A DNA stretch of 64,000 nt, taken from Aquibaculum sediminis. Lineage in GTDB: Bacteria > Pseudomonadota > Alphaproteobacteria > Kiloniellales > DSM-21159. The stretch covers positions 248,001-312,000 of the forward strand of contig NZ_JBFCVK010000004.1 of NCBI RefSeq assembly GCF_040712085.1, written 5' to 3'. The notes below the pieces were generated by a model. The model did not search any database and was not told where the DNA came from. It saw nothing but the letters and a program-made list of their open reading frames with translations. Made by a program: the position numbers and the translations under genes. Shown here in pieces: positions 50,944 to 59,736 of this stretch (positions are counted from its first letter, which is position 1; each line of letters opens with the position of its first letter).

Positions 50944-51264
50944 ATGGTTGGATTTCTGTCACGACTGTTCGGCGGCGGCCCGGCGCGCGAGCCCGCTGCT
51001 GCCGCCTCGGAAGAGGCTGAGCCTCTTGACTACAAGGGCTTGACCATCGAGCCGGCCCCGGTGCAGCAGGACGGGCAGTGGCGCGTCGCCGGCACGATCC
51101 GCAAGGACGCCGGCACCGACGGCGAGATGGAGCGAGTCTTTCAGCGCGCCGACTGCTTCCCCTCGCGGGAGGACGCGGTATCCTTCACCGTGATCAAGGG
51201 CAAGCAGATCATCGACCAGCGCGCCGATCTCTTCGCCGACGGGGAGCCGAAGGGTCGGGCCTGA
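50944..51264 (+). CDS. HlyU family protein
   Basis: The 106-residue product shows the HlyU/DUF pattern Y-K-G-L-T-I-E-P-A-P-x-x-x-x-G-Q-W-R-V-A-G-T-I-x-K and a C-terminal F-x-R-A-D-x-F-x-x-x-x-D-A. The Vibrio HlyU regulator of haemolysin is an unrelated ArsR-type protein sharing the name. This domain's role is not defined. It starts 24 bp after msrP and is convergent with ridA. Confidence 0.8.
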   Translation: MVGFLSRLFGGGPAREPAAAASEEAEPLDYKGLTIEPAPVQQDGQWRVAGTIRKDAGTDGEMERVFQRADCFPSREDAVSFTVIKGKQIIDQRADLFADGEPKGRA

Positions 51265-51306
51265 CCCCCGGCGCCCTCGCGATAGGCGCCGAGGGTCGAT
51301 CCGGGC

Positions 51307-51774
51307 CTACTCGATCTCGGCGACCGCATCCACTTCGACGGTCACGTCCAGCGGCAGGCAGGGCGCCGCCACCGCTGTGCGGCAGTGCCGGCCGGCATCA
51401 CCGAACACCTCGACCATCAGGTCACTGGCACCGTTGACCACCTTCGGCTGGTCCACGAAGTCCGGTGTGGAGGCAACGAAGCCGCCCAGCCGCACAACGC
51501 GCTTCACCCGATCGAGGTCGCCGTCACAGGCGGCCTTGAGCTGGGCGATGATGTTGATGGCGCAGTTGCGCGCCGCTGCCTGAGCCTCCTCAGCGCTCTG
51601 TTCCGCCCCGGCCTTACCGGTGTGGCTGGGCTTGCCACCGACCAGCGGCAGCTGTCCGGAGAGGAAGACGAGGTTCCCGCTCTTCACATAGGCAACGTAG
51701 TTCGCCACCGGGGCCGCCGGCGTCGGTAGTTCGATTCCCAGTTCGGCGAGGCGTGCGTCGATCTTTCCGGCCAT
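51307..51774 (-). CDS. RidA/YjgF family enamine/imine deaminase-like protein
   Basis: The product is 155 residues from ATG 51774 (AGGAGGAG about 11 bp upstream); the longer frame to 51912 is unsupported. Features are L-P-T-P-A-A-P-V-A-N-Y-V, F-L-S-G-Q-L-P-L and the terminal R-T-A-V-A-A-P-C-L-P-L-D-V-T-V-E-V-D-A-V-A, where the conserved arginine binds carboxylate. This is the larger alphaproteobacterial RidA-like subgroup. It hydrolyses reactive 2-aminoacrylate or a related imine. Confidence 0.85.
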   Translation of the reverse strand: MAGKIDARLAELGIELPTPAAPVANYVAYVKSGNLVFLSGQLPLVGGKPSHTGKAGAEQSAEEAQAAARNCAINIIAQLKAACDGDLDRVKRVVRLGGFVASTPDFVDQPKVVNGASDLMVEVFGDAGRHCRTAVAAPCLPLDVTVEVDAVAEIE

Positions 51775-52137
51775 GGGCTCTTGTCTCCTCCTGAAGAAGC
51801 CGTTTGTGAACAAGGCCCTGCTATAGCGGCCCTGCGCTTGCGAGACCAGCGCCGCCACCGACGCCCGCTTGTCCGAGCGCGACTTTCCGGAGGTGGAGGA
51901 TCGCAACCACATGCGCCCTCAGCCGCCGCAGAAGAGCCAATCAAGGGGCGCCGCACGCGTGACAACCAGCTTGTCCCAACAAGGTCATAGAAATGCACAC
52001 CGGCGCCACGCCATCTTCGAGTAGCGGGCGGAGTGGCCGTTTCGTCCAGATCGGGGACGGAGCCGGACCGCCCGCTTCTGTGTTCCATCACCTGAACATT
52101 TTACGCAGCAACAACCCATGGGATTCAACGCAACTGC
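51775..52137. other. Intergenic stretch between ridA and the opgH unit
   Basis: These 363 bp hold no supported gene. Small overlapping frames have no ribosome site and no recognisable motif. The second half (52090-52137), less GC-rich, contains the likely promoter and leader for the opgH unit. Confidence 0.4.
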
Positions 52138-52614
52138 ATGAAACCACCCATTCCCTATTCACGAGCCCACGCGCCCTTACGCGAGCGACTGACCCTTCTT
52201 GGCGTGGAGGCTGCCGTTGATCAGGCAGCACTCCAGGAGCGGATCGAGCGGCAACGCTTGGCCGGCGAGAGCTTGAAGGCTGCCTATGAGCGCCAACTCC
52301 TGGAGTGGTTCGACGCCCAGGCCGTGCGCTTCGATGCGCCGACCACGGCCGGGACCGCGCGCAGCGTGGCCGCCGCCGAAGCCGCCGTTGCCTTGAGCGG
52401 TGTTGCCGCACGCTGGCCGGAACGCTTCCTGGCGCCACGGCCGCTGCCGGTCGAGGACCTGCGCCGGCTCTATGCCGCCCTGCCCGATCCGGCGCCGCCG
52501 ATCCGCCCCCGCGCCATGCCGGAACAGCCGCTCCAGGCTTGGAGCCTGCGCGACCTGCTGCCGGCACCCGCCATCCCGCGCCTGCCGCAACGCGCCCGGG
52601 CACGGTTGAGCTGA
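52138..52614 (+). CDS. Hypothetical protein preceding opgH, possible split OpgH N-terminal region
   Basis: This 158-residue soluble protein is rich in alanine, arginine and proline. It is not recognised by itself. Its end (M-P-E-Q-P-L-Q-A-W-S-L-R-D) resembles the short P-x-Q-S-L motif that precedes the first membrane helix in alphaproteobacterial OpgH/MdoH. Its stop is 4 bp before the opgH ATG, so translation is coupled. It may supply the cytoplasmic N-terminal domain that is fused in the larger OpgH of E. coli, or be a separate chaperone. Only the position supports this. Confidence 0.5.
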   Translation: MKPPIPYSRAHAPLRERLTLLGVEAAVDQAALQERIERQRLAGESLKAAYERQLLEWFDAQAVRFDAPTTAGTARSVAAAEAAVALSGVAARWPERFLAPRPLPVEDLRRLYAALPDPAPPIRPRAMPEQPLQAWSLRDLLPAPAIPRLPQRARARLS

Positions 52615-52618
52615 AGCC

Positions 52619-54610
52619 ATGGAAACGCGCGGCTTGGCAATCACAGCCGCCCTGCGTCGTCTGGCGGTGCTGGGCGGCAGCCTAGCGACCACGGCACTGG
52701 CGGCCGCCGCTTTCCAGGAGGCGCTGGGCTTCGCCGAGCCGGGACCAGCCGAGTGGCTCTACACCGCGCTTTTCGCCTTTCTCACCTTCTGGCTCGCGCT
52801 CTCCTTCTGGAACGCGCTGGTGGGCTTCTTCGCCGCGCTCACACGCTGGCCGCAGCCGGGTCTGGACCCGGGCGCGCCGGACGGTCCGCTGCCGGCACGG
52901 GTGGCGGTGCTGATGCCGGTCTACAACGAGGATCCCAACCAGGTCTTCGCCAACATCGCGGCGATGTACGAGGGGCTGGCCCGCCAGCCGGAGGGCCGGC
53001 GCTTCGACTTCTTCATCCTCAGCGACACCACCGACCCGCGGATCTGGGTGGCGGAAGAGGCCGCCTGGTTCGCGGTGCGCCGGCTGCTCAAGGGTGCCGG
53101 CACGCTGCACTATCGCCGCCGCAGCCAGAACCTGGGCAAGAAGGCCGGCAACATCGCCGACTTCTGCCGCCGCTGGGGCGCGCACTACGAGGCCATGGTG
53201 GTGCTGGATGCCGACTCCCTCATGGCGCCCGACACGCTCGTCGCCATGGCACGCCGGTTGGAAGCCAACCCAAGGCTTGGTCTGCTGCAGGTGCCGCCAA
53301 CCCTGATCAACCGCTCCAGCCTCTTTGCCCGCCTGCAGCAGTGGGCGAGTCTGGTCGCCACCCCGGTGCTGGCCCAGGGTCTGGCCTTCTGGGGCCTGGG
53401 ACAGGGCAACTTCTGGGGCCACAACGCCATCATCCGCACCCGCGCCTTCACCGAAAGCTGCGGCCTGCCCGAACTGCCGGGGCGCAAGCCCTTCGGCGGC
53501 CACGTGATGAGTCACGACTTCGTCGAGGCCGCCTTGCTGGTGCGGGCCGGCTGGGAGGTGCGCATGGCGCCCGACCTCGGCGGCAGCTGGGAGGAGCCAC
53601 CGCCCACGGCGCTGGACCATGCCATGCGCGACCGGCGCTGGTGCCAGGGCAATCTGCAGCATGCCAAGGTGCTGCCGGCCCGCGGGCTGCATTGGGTGAG
53701 CCGCCTGCATCTGGCGCAAGGGATCATGGCCTATCTGGCCTCGCCGCTCTGGCTGGCGTTCCTGCTGCTGGGCCTGGGCATCGCCGCCGGCCTGTCGCTG
53801 AGCGGTGGCGCCGCAGCGAGCGCCGATGCCGCGCCGACGCTGTCGAGCGCCCTGCCCCTGGTCAGCGTGATTGCGGTGCTGCTCTTCGCGCCGCGGGTCC
53901 TGGGTCTCCTGCTGCTCCTGCTTTCGCCGCAGTGGCGCCTTGTGGGCGGGCCCCTGCGCGCGCTGCTCTCCACCCTGCTGGAGATGCTGTCCTCGATCCT
54001 GCTGGCGCCGGTGATGCTGGTCTGGCATGTGCGTTTCGTCTTCGAAGTGCTGAGCGGACGCGACGGCGGCTGGAGCAGCCAGCACCGCGAGGACGGTGCC
54101 ATGCTGCCCTTCGGCCTGGCCTTCGCCGCCACCCGGGCGCAGTTCCTGGCCGGCCTGGCTGCCACGGTGGTGTTGGTGTTGCTGCCCCTCGGCCTGGCGC
54201 TCTGGTTCTCGCCCATCGTGCTCGGCCTGCTTCTGGCGCCCGTGACTCTCTGGGTGGGTTCGAGCCCGGGCCTGGGGCGGGCGGCGCGCGCGCTGGGTCT
54301 CTTTCTCATTCCCGAGGAAAGCGCCCCACCGCGGGTGCTCCAGCGGGCGCGGGAACTGGACGCCCATCCACTGGTGGATCTGCCGGACGGCGGGTTGCAG
54401 GCCCTGCTGCACGACCGGCGCCTGTTGCTGTTGCACCGCGCCCTGGTTGCCGCAGCCGACGACCCGCCCGCCCCCGACCTGCTGCGCCGCGCGCTGGCCA
54501 AGCAGGCGACGGGCCAGGCCCTGGAGCGGCAGGAAGAGGCGGCTTTGTTGGCCGATCCCGTGTCGCTAAGCCGACTGCTCCGGCGGCCCGAGCACTCGCC
54601 TCAGGGCTGA
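52619..54610 (+). CDS. opgH: Glucans biosynthesis glucosyltransferase OpgH/MdoH
   Basis: The 663-residue membrane glycosyltransferase starts with a hydrophobic pair of helices, then the GT2 domain. It has M-P-V-Y-N-E-D (residue 100 region), R-x-x-N-L-G-K-K-A-G-N-I-A-D-F, catalytic V-V-L-D-A-D-S, M-S-H-D-F-V-E-A-A and R-R-W-C-Q-G-N, followed by several helices. It makes the glucose backbone of osmoregulated periplasmic glucans. It is shorter than the 847-residue E. coli enzyme because the large N-terminal region is absent. No opgG/D lies next to it. Its stop overlaps the convergent HAD gene by 10 bp. Confidence 0.93.
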   Translation: METRGLAITAALRRLAVLGGSLATTALAAAAFQEALGFAEPGPAEWLYTALFAFLTFWLALSFWNALVGFFAALTRWPQPGLDPGAPDGPLPARVAVLMPVYNEDPNQVFANIAAMYEGLARQPEGRRFDFFILSDTTDPRIWVAEEAAWFAVRRLLKGAGTLHYRRRSQNLGKKAGNIADFCRRWGAHYEAMVVLDADSLMAPDTLVAMARRLEANPRLGLLQVPPTLINRSSLFARLQQWASLVATPVLAQGLAFWGLGQGNFWGHNAIIRTRAFTESCGLPELPGRKPFGGHVMSHDFVEAALLVRAGWEVRMAPDLGGSWEEPPPTALDHAMRDRRWCQGNLQHAKVLPARGLHWVSRLHLAQGIMAYLASPLWLAFLLLGLGIAAGLSLSGGAAASADAAPTLSSALPLVSVIAVLLFAPRVLGLLLLLLSPQWRLVGGPLRALLSTLLEMLSSILLAPVMLVWHVRFVFEVLSGRDGGWSSQHREDGAMLPFGLAFAATRAQFLAGLAATVVLVLLPLGLALWFSPIVLGLLLAPVTLWVGSSPGLGRAARALGLFLIPEESAPPRVLQRARELDAHPLVDLPDGGLQALLHDRRLLLLHRALVAAADDPPAPDLLRRALAKQATGQALERQEEAALLADPVSLSRLLRRPEHSPQG

Positions 54611-55293
54611 GAGACCGGCGCCTGGCGCTCGCCTTTGCGGACAAGCAGGCGTGCCAGCTCCTCCGCATCTTCGGCGATCCAGCCGGCGCCCGCAGCGCGC
54701 AGGCGTTCGCCCTGGCCCGGCAGGCTGTGACTGGCACCCAGGAAGCCGATCACCGCAATGCCGGCCGCCCGCGCCGCCTGCACCCCGGTCACGCTGTCCT
54801 CGATCACCAGAGACTCCGCCGGCGCGAATCCCATGCGCTGGGCGGCGTGGGCGTGCAGATCAGGAGCCGGCTTGGGCCGGGGCACATCCTCGGCGCTGAA
54901 AACGGCCTCTGCCGCAAAGCTGTCTGACAAGCCCGCCAACCGCAGAGTTTCGCGCAGGCGTGCCCGGCTGGAGTTGGAGGCGACACAGCGCGCCCCCGCC
55001 AGATCGCCCAGCAATTCGGTGATGCCGGCAATGGGCTGCAGCTCGCGCGCGAAAAGGCCGAGGCTGTGGTCCAGCACGCGCGTGAGGATATCTTCGGGCA
55101 GCGTGACACCACGTTCCCGCGCCACGGCCTCGGCCAGCATGGCATCGGTGTAGCCGGTGTAGCGCGCCGCCATCTCGGTCTCGTCGTAGGCCACACCACA
55201 GGCGCCCAGCACCTCGCACCAGGCACGGGCCGACAGCGCCTCGCTGTCGATCAGCACGCCGTCGCAGTCGAAGATCAGCAGGGAAGTGGTCAT
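54601..55293 (-). CDS. HAD superfamily phosphatase (subfamily IA)
   Basis: The product is 230 residues from ATG 55293. Motif I F-D-C-D-G-V-L-I-D-S (nucleophile D9, acid/base D11), motif II S-N-S-S-R, a motif III lysine in P-R-P-K-P-A-P-D and motif IV V-I-E-D-S-V-T-G-V fit beta-phosphoglucomutase/phosphoglycolate-phosphatase-like members. Members dephosphorylate or isomerise sugar phosphates. It overlaps the convergent opgH end by 10 bp; a role in the glucan pathway is not implied. Confidence 0.87.
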   Translation of the reverse strand: MTTSLLIFDCDGVLIDSEALSARAWCEVLGACGVAYDETEMAARYTGYTDAMLAEAVARERGVTLPEDILTRVLDHSLGLFARELQPIAGITELLGDLAGARCVASNSSRARLRETLRLAGLSDSFAAEAVFSAEDVPRPKPAPDLHAHAAQRMGFAPAESLVIEDSVTGVQAARAAGIAVIGFLGASHSLPGQGERLRAAGAGWIAEDAEELARLLVRKGERQAPVSQP

Positions 55294-55300
55294 GCAGGCG

Positions 55301-55798
55301 TCACACCGTCGCCCGCGTGCGCAGGACGGCATGCTGAAGCGCTTCCGCAAGGGATATGCGCTCCGCCGGTGCCAGGAAGCGCCCGATGATCAGGCGACGG
55401 CCGTGGCTGGTCAGCGCAAGCTGCGGGTCCGGGCCGTGCGGCGGTAGCAGCTCGACGCGCAGCCAGTAAGGCTGAAAGCTCCAGGACTGCGCCCGACCGC
55501 GGTGATCGATCCGGCGCACCTCGAGGCGGTCGCGCGTCAGCGCCAGGGTCTCGCAGCTGCTGCCGCGGCGATAGTTGACCCGGAAGGCCAGGAAGAGCAG
55601 CAGGAACTCCAGCCCCATGAAGCCCACCACGGGCCAGGCTCCGATGAGGAAGAAGCCCAGTCCCAGGCTGAAGCCGAGCAGGGCCACGGCGGCCATGAGA
55701 AGATAGAACCCCCGCGGCGAGAGGGAGCGGTGCGGTGTCAGCACGGCGTCGAAGATCAGCTCTTCTGCAGCCGCGCCGTCTGGCGAATGCTGGCTCAT
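55301..55798 (-). CDS. DUF2244 membrane protein
   Basis: The product is 165 residues from ATG 55798. Two hydrophobic helices follow an S-L-S-P-R-G-F segment (residues 30-75), then a soluble beta-rich domain with L-A-L-T-R-D-R-L-E-V and W-S-F-Q-P-Y-W-L-R-V-E-L, the DUF2244 trademark, and R-R-L-I-I-G-R-F-L-A-P-A-E-R near the end. It has no known function. It is divergent from nth, as frequently seen in alphaproteobacteria. Confidence 0.85.
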   Translation of the reverse strand: MSQHSPDGAAAEELIFDAVLTPHRSLSPRGFYLLMAAVALLGFSLGLGFFLIGAWPVVGFMGLEFLLLFLAFRVNYRRGSSCETLALTRDRLEVRRIDHRGRAQSWSFQPYWLRVELLPPHGPDPQLALTSHGRRLIIGRFLAPAERISLAEALQHAVLRTRATV

Positions 55799-55916
55799 GT
55801 CGCCTAACATAGGCCCGGCTCGCCCAAACGGCAAAGCCGCGTTATCGTGCGCAGCCGCGCGTTTCATCTCGCTTCGATTCACCTCGCAAAGTTCGTCAGC
55901 AACACCGGAAGCCCCC

Positions 55917-56552
55917 ATGCGCAAGGCCGATATCGTCGCCTTCTTCGACCGCCTCGCCGCCGCCCTGCCCGAACCCAAGGGCGAGCTGGAGTACAGCAAT
56001 CCCTACACCCTCCTGGTGGCCGTGGTGCTTTCGGCCCAGGCGACCGACGTGGGGGTCAACAAGGCGACGCGCGGCCTCTTCGCCGTGGCGGACACGCCGG
56101 AGAAGATGCTGGCCCTGGGCGAGGAAGGGGTAAGGCAGCACATCCGCACCATCGGCCTCTTCAACACCAAGGCCAAGAACGTCATCAAGCTCTCGCGCAT
56201 CCTGGTGGAGGAGCACGGCAGCGTGGTGCCGCAGGAGCGCGCGGTGCTGGAGAAGCTGCCGGGCGTGGGGCGCAAGACCGCCAATGTCGTGCTCAACATC
56301 GCCTTCGGCCAGCCGACGATCGCCGTGGACACCCACATCTTCCGCGTCGGCAACCGCACTGGCCTGGCGCCGGGCAAGACGCCGCTGGAGGTCGAGCGCA
56401 AGCTGGAGAAGGTGGTGCCGCCCGACCGTCGCCTGCACGCCCACCACTGGCTGATCCTGCACGGTCGCTACGTCTGCAAGGCCCGCAAACCCGACTGCCC
56501 CACCTGCATCGTGAACGACCTCTGCGCCTACAAGGCGAAGACGGTGGCGTAG
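55917..56552 (+). CDS. nth: Endonuclease III
   Basis: The 211-residue base-excision glycosylase/AP lyase has a helix-hairpin-helix L-P-G-V-G-R-K-T-A-N with catalytic lysine K120 and catalytic aspartate D138 in V-D-T-H-I-F-R (same numbering as E. coli Nth). The [4Fe-4S] cluster ligands C-x6-C-x2-C-x5-C are at the C-terminus. It removes oxidised pyrimidines. ATG 55917 gives the standard length. Confidence 0.96.
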   Translation: MRKADIVAFFDRLAAALPEPKGELEYSNPYTLLVAVVLSAQATDVGVNKATRGLFAVADTPEKMLALGEEGVRQHIRTIGLFNTKAKNVIKLSRILVEEHGSVVPQERAVLEKLPGVGRKTANVVLNIAFGQPTIAVDTHIFRVGNRTGLAPGKTPLEVERKLEKVVPPDRRLHAHHWLILHGRYVCKARKPDCPTCIVNDLCAYKAKTVA

Positions 56553-56559
56553 ACCCCGC

Positions 56560-57141
56560 TCAGGCAGCCGTCACGTTTTGCCCGGCGAAGGGGCTGCGGG
56601 CGAAAACGCGGCGCACCATCGGCTCGAAATGCTCCAGCGGCAGGTGGTCGTAGGCCGGATCGAAGCAGTTCTGGTCATAGAGCGCGCAGAACTCCACCGT
56701 GCGCTCGTAGCAGGGGTGATCGCGGTAGCGCTCGCGCTCATTGCGGTCGCCGCCCAGGTGGTGGAAATAGTAGTAGCCCTGGAAGATGCCGTGGTGCTTC
56801 ACCATCCACCAGTTCTCCTCGGAGACGTAGGGGCGCAGCACGGAAGCGGCGAAGTCGCTGTGGTTCCAGGGCGCCAGCATGTCGCCGATGTCGTGCAGCA
56901 GGGCACAGACCACATATTCCTCGTCCCGGCCGTCGCGCGCGGCCCGGGTGGCGCTTTGTAGCGAGTGGGTCAGGCGGTCCACGGGATAGCCGTCGAAGGA
57001 GCCGGCGAGACCGCGCAGCGACTCGAGCACCCGGTCCGGCAGGGCCGCCGTCTGTTCCTCGGCCTGGCGGTCGAGCAGTTCGTAGTCCTCCCGCGTTCCG
57101 TCTTCCATGCGGGTGAAGCTGACTGTGCGCGCGGATGTCAT
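56560..57141 (-). CDS. HD-domain protein, inositol-oxygenase/PhnZ-like group
   Basis: The 193-residue all-helical protein has HD motifs T-H-S-L-Q-S-A-T-R-A and A-L-L-H-D-I-G-D, followed by H-S-D, K-H-H-G-I-F and a late Y-D-Q-N-C-F-D-P. H-S-L-Q plus H-D-I-G is shared with PhnZ-like diiron oxygenases that cleave phosphonates as well as with HD phosphohydrolases. The spacing of the tyrosine before H-S-L-Q differs from PhnZ, so the reaction is left open. It is convergent with nth (7 bp) and divergent from the MBL gene. Confidence 0.7.
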   Translation of the reverse strand: MTSARTVSFTRMEDGTREDYELLDRQAEEQTAALPDRVLESLRGLAGSFDGYPVDRLTHSLQSATRAARDGRDEEYVVCALLHDIGDMLAPWNHSDFAASVLRPYVSEENWWMVKHHGIFQGYYYFHHLGGDRNERERYRDHPCYERTVEFCALYDQNCFDPAYDHLPLEHFEPMVRRVFARSPFAGQNVTAA

Positions 57142-57290
57142 GGGCGGCTCTCCGATGGCGGTGTCTCAGGTGTCCGACTTGTAGCAGCCCCGGCGCCCGC
57201 GGTCATGACCGGGAGGGGCAGCGCCTTGTCGACGACAGCCATGCGCCACATCGGACCCGCACGCTGCCTCCGCGCTGCTATACTGCGCCC

Positions 57291-58040
57291 ATGCGTATCG
57301 CCACCGCCGAAAGCTGGTACGAGACCCGCAGGCTGCCCGACGGCCTGACCTGGATCTACGAGCCCCACATCAAGCCCTTCTACCGCTGCAACATCTGGCA
57401 TCTGCGCGGGCGCGAGCGCGACCTGCTGATCGACAGCGGCAGCGGCCTGGTGTCCTTGCGCCGGCAGGTGGCGCTGCTGGCCGAACGGCCGCTCCTGGCG
57501 GTCGCCACCCACACCCACTTCGACCACATCGGCAGCCATCACGAGTTCGCCGAGCGCGCCGTCCATCCGGCGGAAGCCGCGCTGCTGGCCCGGCCGGAGC
57601 GCAAGGCCACCCTGGCCGACCCCTATGCCACAAAGGAGATGTTCGACGCGCTGCCGCCCGGCGGCTGGGACGAGGCGGCCTACCGGATTACCCCGGCACC
57701 GGCGACGCGTTTGCTGGAGGAAGGCAGCGTGATCGACCTGGGCGACCGGCGCTTCGAGGTGCTGCACCTGCCCGGCCACTCCCCCGGTTCCATCGCGCTC
57801 TGGGAAGCGGCCAGCGGCATCCTCTTCTCCGGCGACACCATCTACGACGGACCGCTGGTGGACGACTGCCGCGGCGCCGAGCTTGCGGCCTACCGCCGGT
57901 CCCTGGAGCGCCTGCTGGCGCTGCCGGTGCGTGTGGTTCACGGCGGTCACTTCCCGAGCTTCGGCCGGGAGCGGCTGCGCGCGCTCACCCGCGCCTGGCT
58001 AGAGGGGCGGCCACCGCCCGAGGCGGCAGCAGGATCGTAG
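57291..58040 (+). CDS. Metallo-beta-lactamase fold hydrolase
   Basis: The product is 249 residues from ATG 57291. The T-H-x-H-x-D-H motif (A-T-H-T-H-F-D-H-I-G-S), H-L-P-G-H-S-P-G-S, S-G-D-T-I-Y-D and V-H-G-G-H-F-P-S complete the dinuclear metal site. The substrate is unknown; lactonase or thioesterase activities are common. It is divergent from the HD-domain gene, and its 3' end overlaps the convergent DMT transporter by 56 bp. Confidence 0.88.
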   Translation: MRIATAESWYETRRLPDGLTWIYEPHIKPFYRCNIWHLRGRERDLLIDSGSGLVSLRRQVALLAERPLLAVATHTHFDHIGSHHEFAERAVHPAEAALLARPERKATLADPYATKEMFDALPPGGWDEAAYRITPAPATRLLEEGSVIDLGDRRFEVLHLPGHSPGSIALWEAASGILFSGDTIYDGPLVDDCRGAELAAYRRSLERLLALPVRVVHGGHFPSFGRERLRALTRAWLEGRPPPEAAAGS

Positions 58041-58905
58041 CCGCTGCGGCCAGCACCAGCGCCAGGCCCAGCCAATCGCCCAGCCCCGGGCGCTCGCCCA
58101 GGAAGATCATCGAACCCAGCACACCCACCGCCGGCACCATCAACGTCCCCATGGAGGCCGCCCCCGCCGGCAAGCGGGGCAGGACGCCGAACCAGATAAA
58201 GTAGGCCAGCGCCTGGGCCAGGATCACGTGATAGCCGAAGGCGAGCAGCGTCGCGCTCTGCAGCGGCGCGGGACGCGGCACGCCCTCGAAGATCAGCATG
58301 CCGACGCTGCCGCAGAGCCCGCCCAGCAGGAGCTGCCAGGCGGCCACGGTTATGGCCGGCGCCGAGACGGGAAAGCGCTTCAAGAGCACCGTGCCCGCGC
58401 CCCATCCGATACCGGCGATCAGCGCATAGAGCAGGCCGAGCGAGAGCCCGCCGCCGGTGATCAGCGGCCAGCCCAACGCGGTCAAGCCCGCCAGCCCCAG
58501 GCCCAGGCCCAAGAGGCGCCGCCGGTCCAGCGCCTCGCCCAGCACCAGCGCGGCCAGCAGCGCCGCCCAGATCGGCATGGTGAAGGTGACGATGACGATG
58601 CGCGAGGTGGGCGCCACGAGCTGCGCAAAGGCGAGCAGGATGTTGAAGGCGGCGATCGAGAGCAGGCCGGTGACGATGAGCTGCGGCCACTGGCAGCGCG
58701 GCACCCGCAGCGAACGGCCCGTGAGAAGCGCCAGGACGACCAGAAAGGCACCGGCGCAGAGCATGCCGGCCGCCCGCAGGGTCCAGGGCGCGATCTCGTC
58801 CAGCGCGATGCGCACCGCCGGCCAGTTGAAGCCCCAGAGCAGCCCCAGCAGCGGCACCAGCGCCAGGGTGGCGCCCGAGGGGCAGCTTTCGCTCTCGCCC
58901 GCCAT
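57985..58905 (-). CDS. EamA family (DMT superfamily) transporter
   Basis: The 306-residue protein has ten hydrophobic helices arranged as two EamA repeats. It opens L-L-W-G-F-N-W-P-A-V-R and closes the second repeat with P-A-V-G-V-L-G-S-M-I-F-L-G-E, both typical for small-metabolite exporters. Its ATG overlaps the TGA of the acetyltransferase by 1 bp, so the two are co-translated; export of an acetylated metabolite is a possibility. Confidence 0.88.
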   Translation of the reverse strand: MAGESESCPSGATLALVPLLGLLWGFNWPAVRIALDEIAPWTLRAAGMLCAGAFLVVLALLTGRSLRVPRCQWPQLIVTGLLSIAAFNILLAFAQLVAPTSRIVIVTFTMPIWAALLAALVLGEALDRRRLLGLGLGLAGLTALGWPLITGGGLSLGLLYALIAGIGWGAGTVLLKRFPVSAPAITVAAWQLLLGGLCGSVGMLIFEGVPRPAPLQSATLLAFGYHVILAQALAYFIWFGVLPRLPAGAASMGTLMVPAVGVLGSMIFLGERPGLGDWLGLALVLAAAATILLPPRAVAAPLARRG

Positions 58906-59354
58906 CAGGGCGTCAGGTCGTAGGTCACCCAGTCGGTGCGCCGGGCCAGACGGTCATAGACGGCCCGGGCGCGGTAGTTGTCCTCCTTGGTGATCCAGCG
59001 CACCAGGTTCCAGCCGCGCTGACGCGCAATCTCCGCCACCGCCTCGATGAGCGCCTGGGCCGCGCCGGAGCCGCGCGCCGCCGGGTCGACGAAGAGATCG
59101 TCCAGGAAGCAGCCGGTCGAGGCCATCAGCGGCCGGCTGTAGGGCCGAAAGTGGGTGAGGCCGATGGGCTCCCCCGCCGCATCCAGCGCCAGCCGCCCCT
59201 CCACCGGGTGGTCCGGATCCTGGATCCAGCCCCAGACCCGCGCGCGCATCTCGGCGCTCTGCTCCACCTGATAGAAGGCGGCATAGCCGGCATAAAGCCG
59301 TTCCCAGGCCGGACGGTGCGCCGCTTCCGGCGGCACAATGGTGATCTCGCTCAT
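58905..59354 (-). CDS. GNAT family N-acetyltransferase
   Basis: The 149-residue GNAT protein shows the acetyl-CoA P-loop region D-P-A-A-R-G-S-G-A-A-Q-A-L-I (about 92-105), a preceding beta strand C-F-L-D-D-L-F-V and the last N-Y-R-A-R-A-V-Y-D-R-L motif. The substrate is unknown. It lies at the upstream end of the unit and leads directly into the DMT transporter. Confidence 0.87.
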   Translation of the reverse strand: MSEITIVPPEAAHRPAWERLYAGYAAFYQVEQSAEMRARVWGWIQDPDHPVEGRLALDAAGEPIGLTHFRPYSRPLMASTGCFLDDLFVDPAARGSGAAQALIEAVAEIARQRGWNLVRWITKEDNYRARAVYDRLARRTDWVTYDLTP

Positions 59355-59736
59355 GCCTCGCTCCCGCTGTTGCAGGACCCTGGTTAGCCCGGAAGCGGTC
59401 CGGCCGAAAGGACCGCCGGAGCCCTTTCCCTGGTGCCAATTTCGCCCTGGATTACGCCGCCTCCGGCGGCGTCTCCCGACCGAGGTGGAAGAGGCAGTCG
59501 CCGCGCTCGGCCCGGCCGGGGATGCGCCGGATGAGCGTAGGGGAGCAGATCACCCTGGCATCCCGCTCGTTCAAACCAGTGACGGAGGACGCAGATGCAG
59601 CGTGCGGAAAAGCGGGGTCACGCCGCCCACCGGTACCGCTTTCAATTGGACTTGGTCGTGGTGGCGACGGCGACATCAAGCCAATGCCGTTGAATGCCAT
59701 CGGCGAACGCGACAGAGAACGCAATTGTAGACTTAG
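59355..59736. other. Boundary segment between core genes and the A/T-richer island
   Basis: No gene is supported in these 382 bp. Composition is as in the preceding genes until about 59690 and becomes clearly A/T-richer from about 59720. Short frames on both strands have no recognisable motif. No integrase, transposase or direct repeat was seen. Confidence 0.5.

Noticed and set aside
52682..54436. 584-codon minus-strand frame opposite opgH
   Set aside because: Antisense shadow; OpgH motifs on the plus strand are complete.
59452..59724. Minus-strand 90-codon frame at the island boundary, considered as a transposase remnant
   Set aside because: No catalytic motif, terminal inverted repeat or target duplication could be found.
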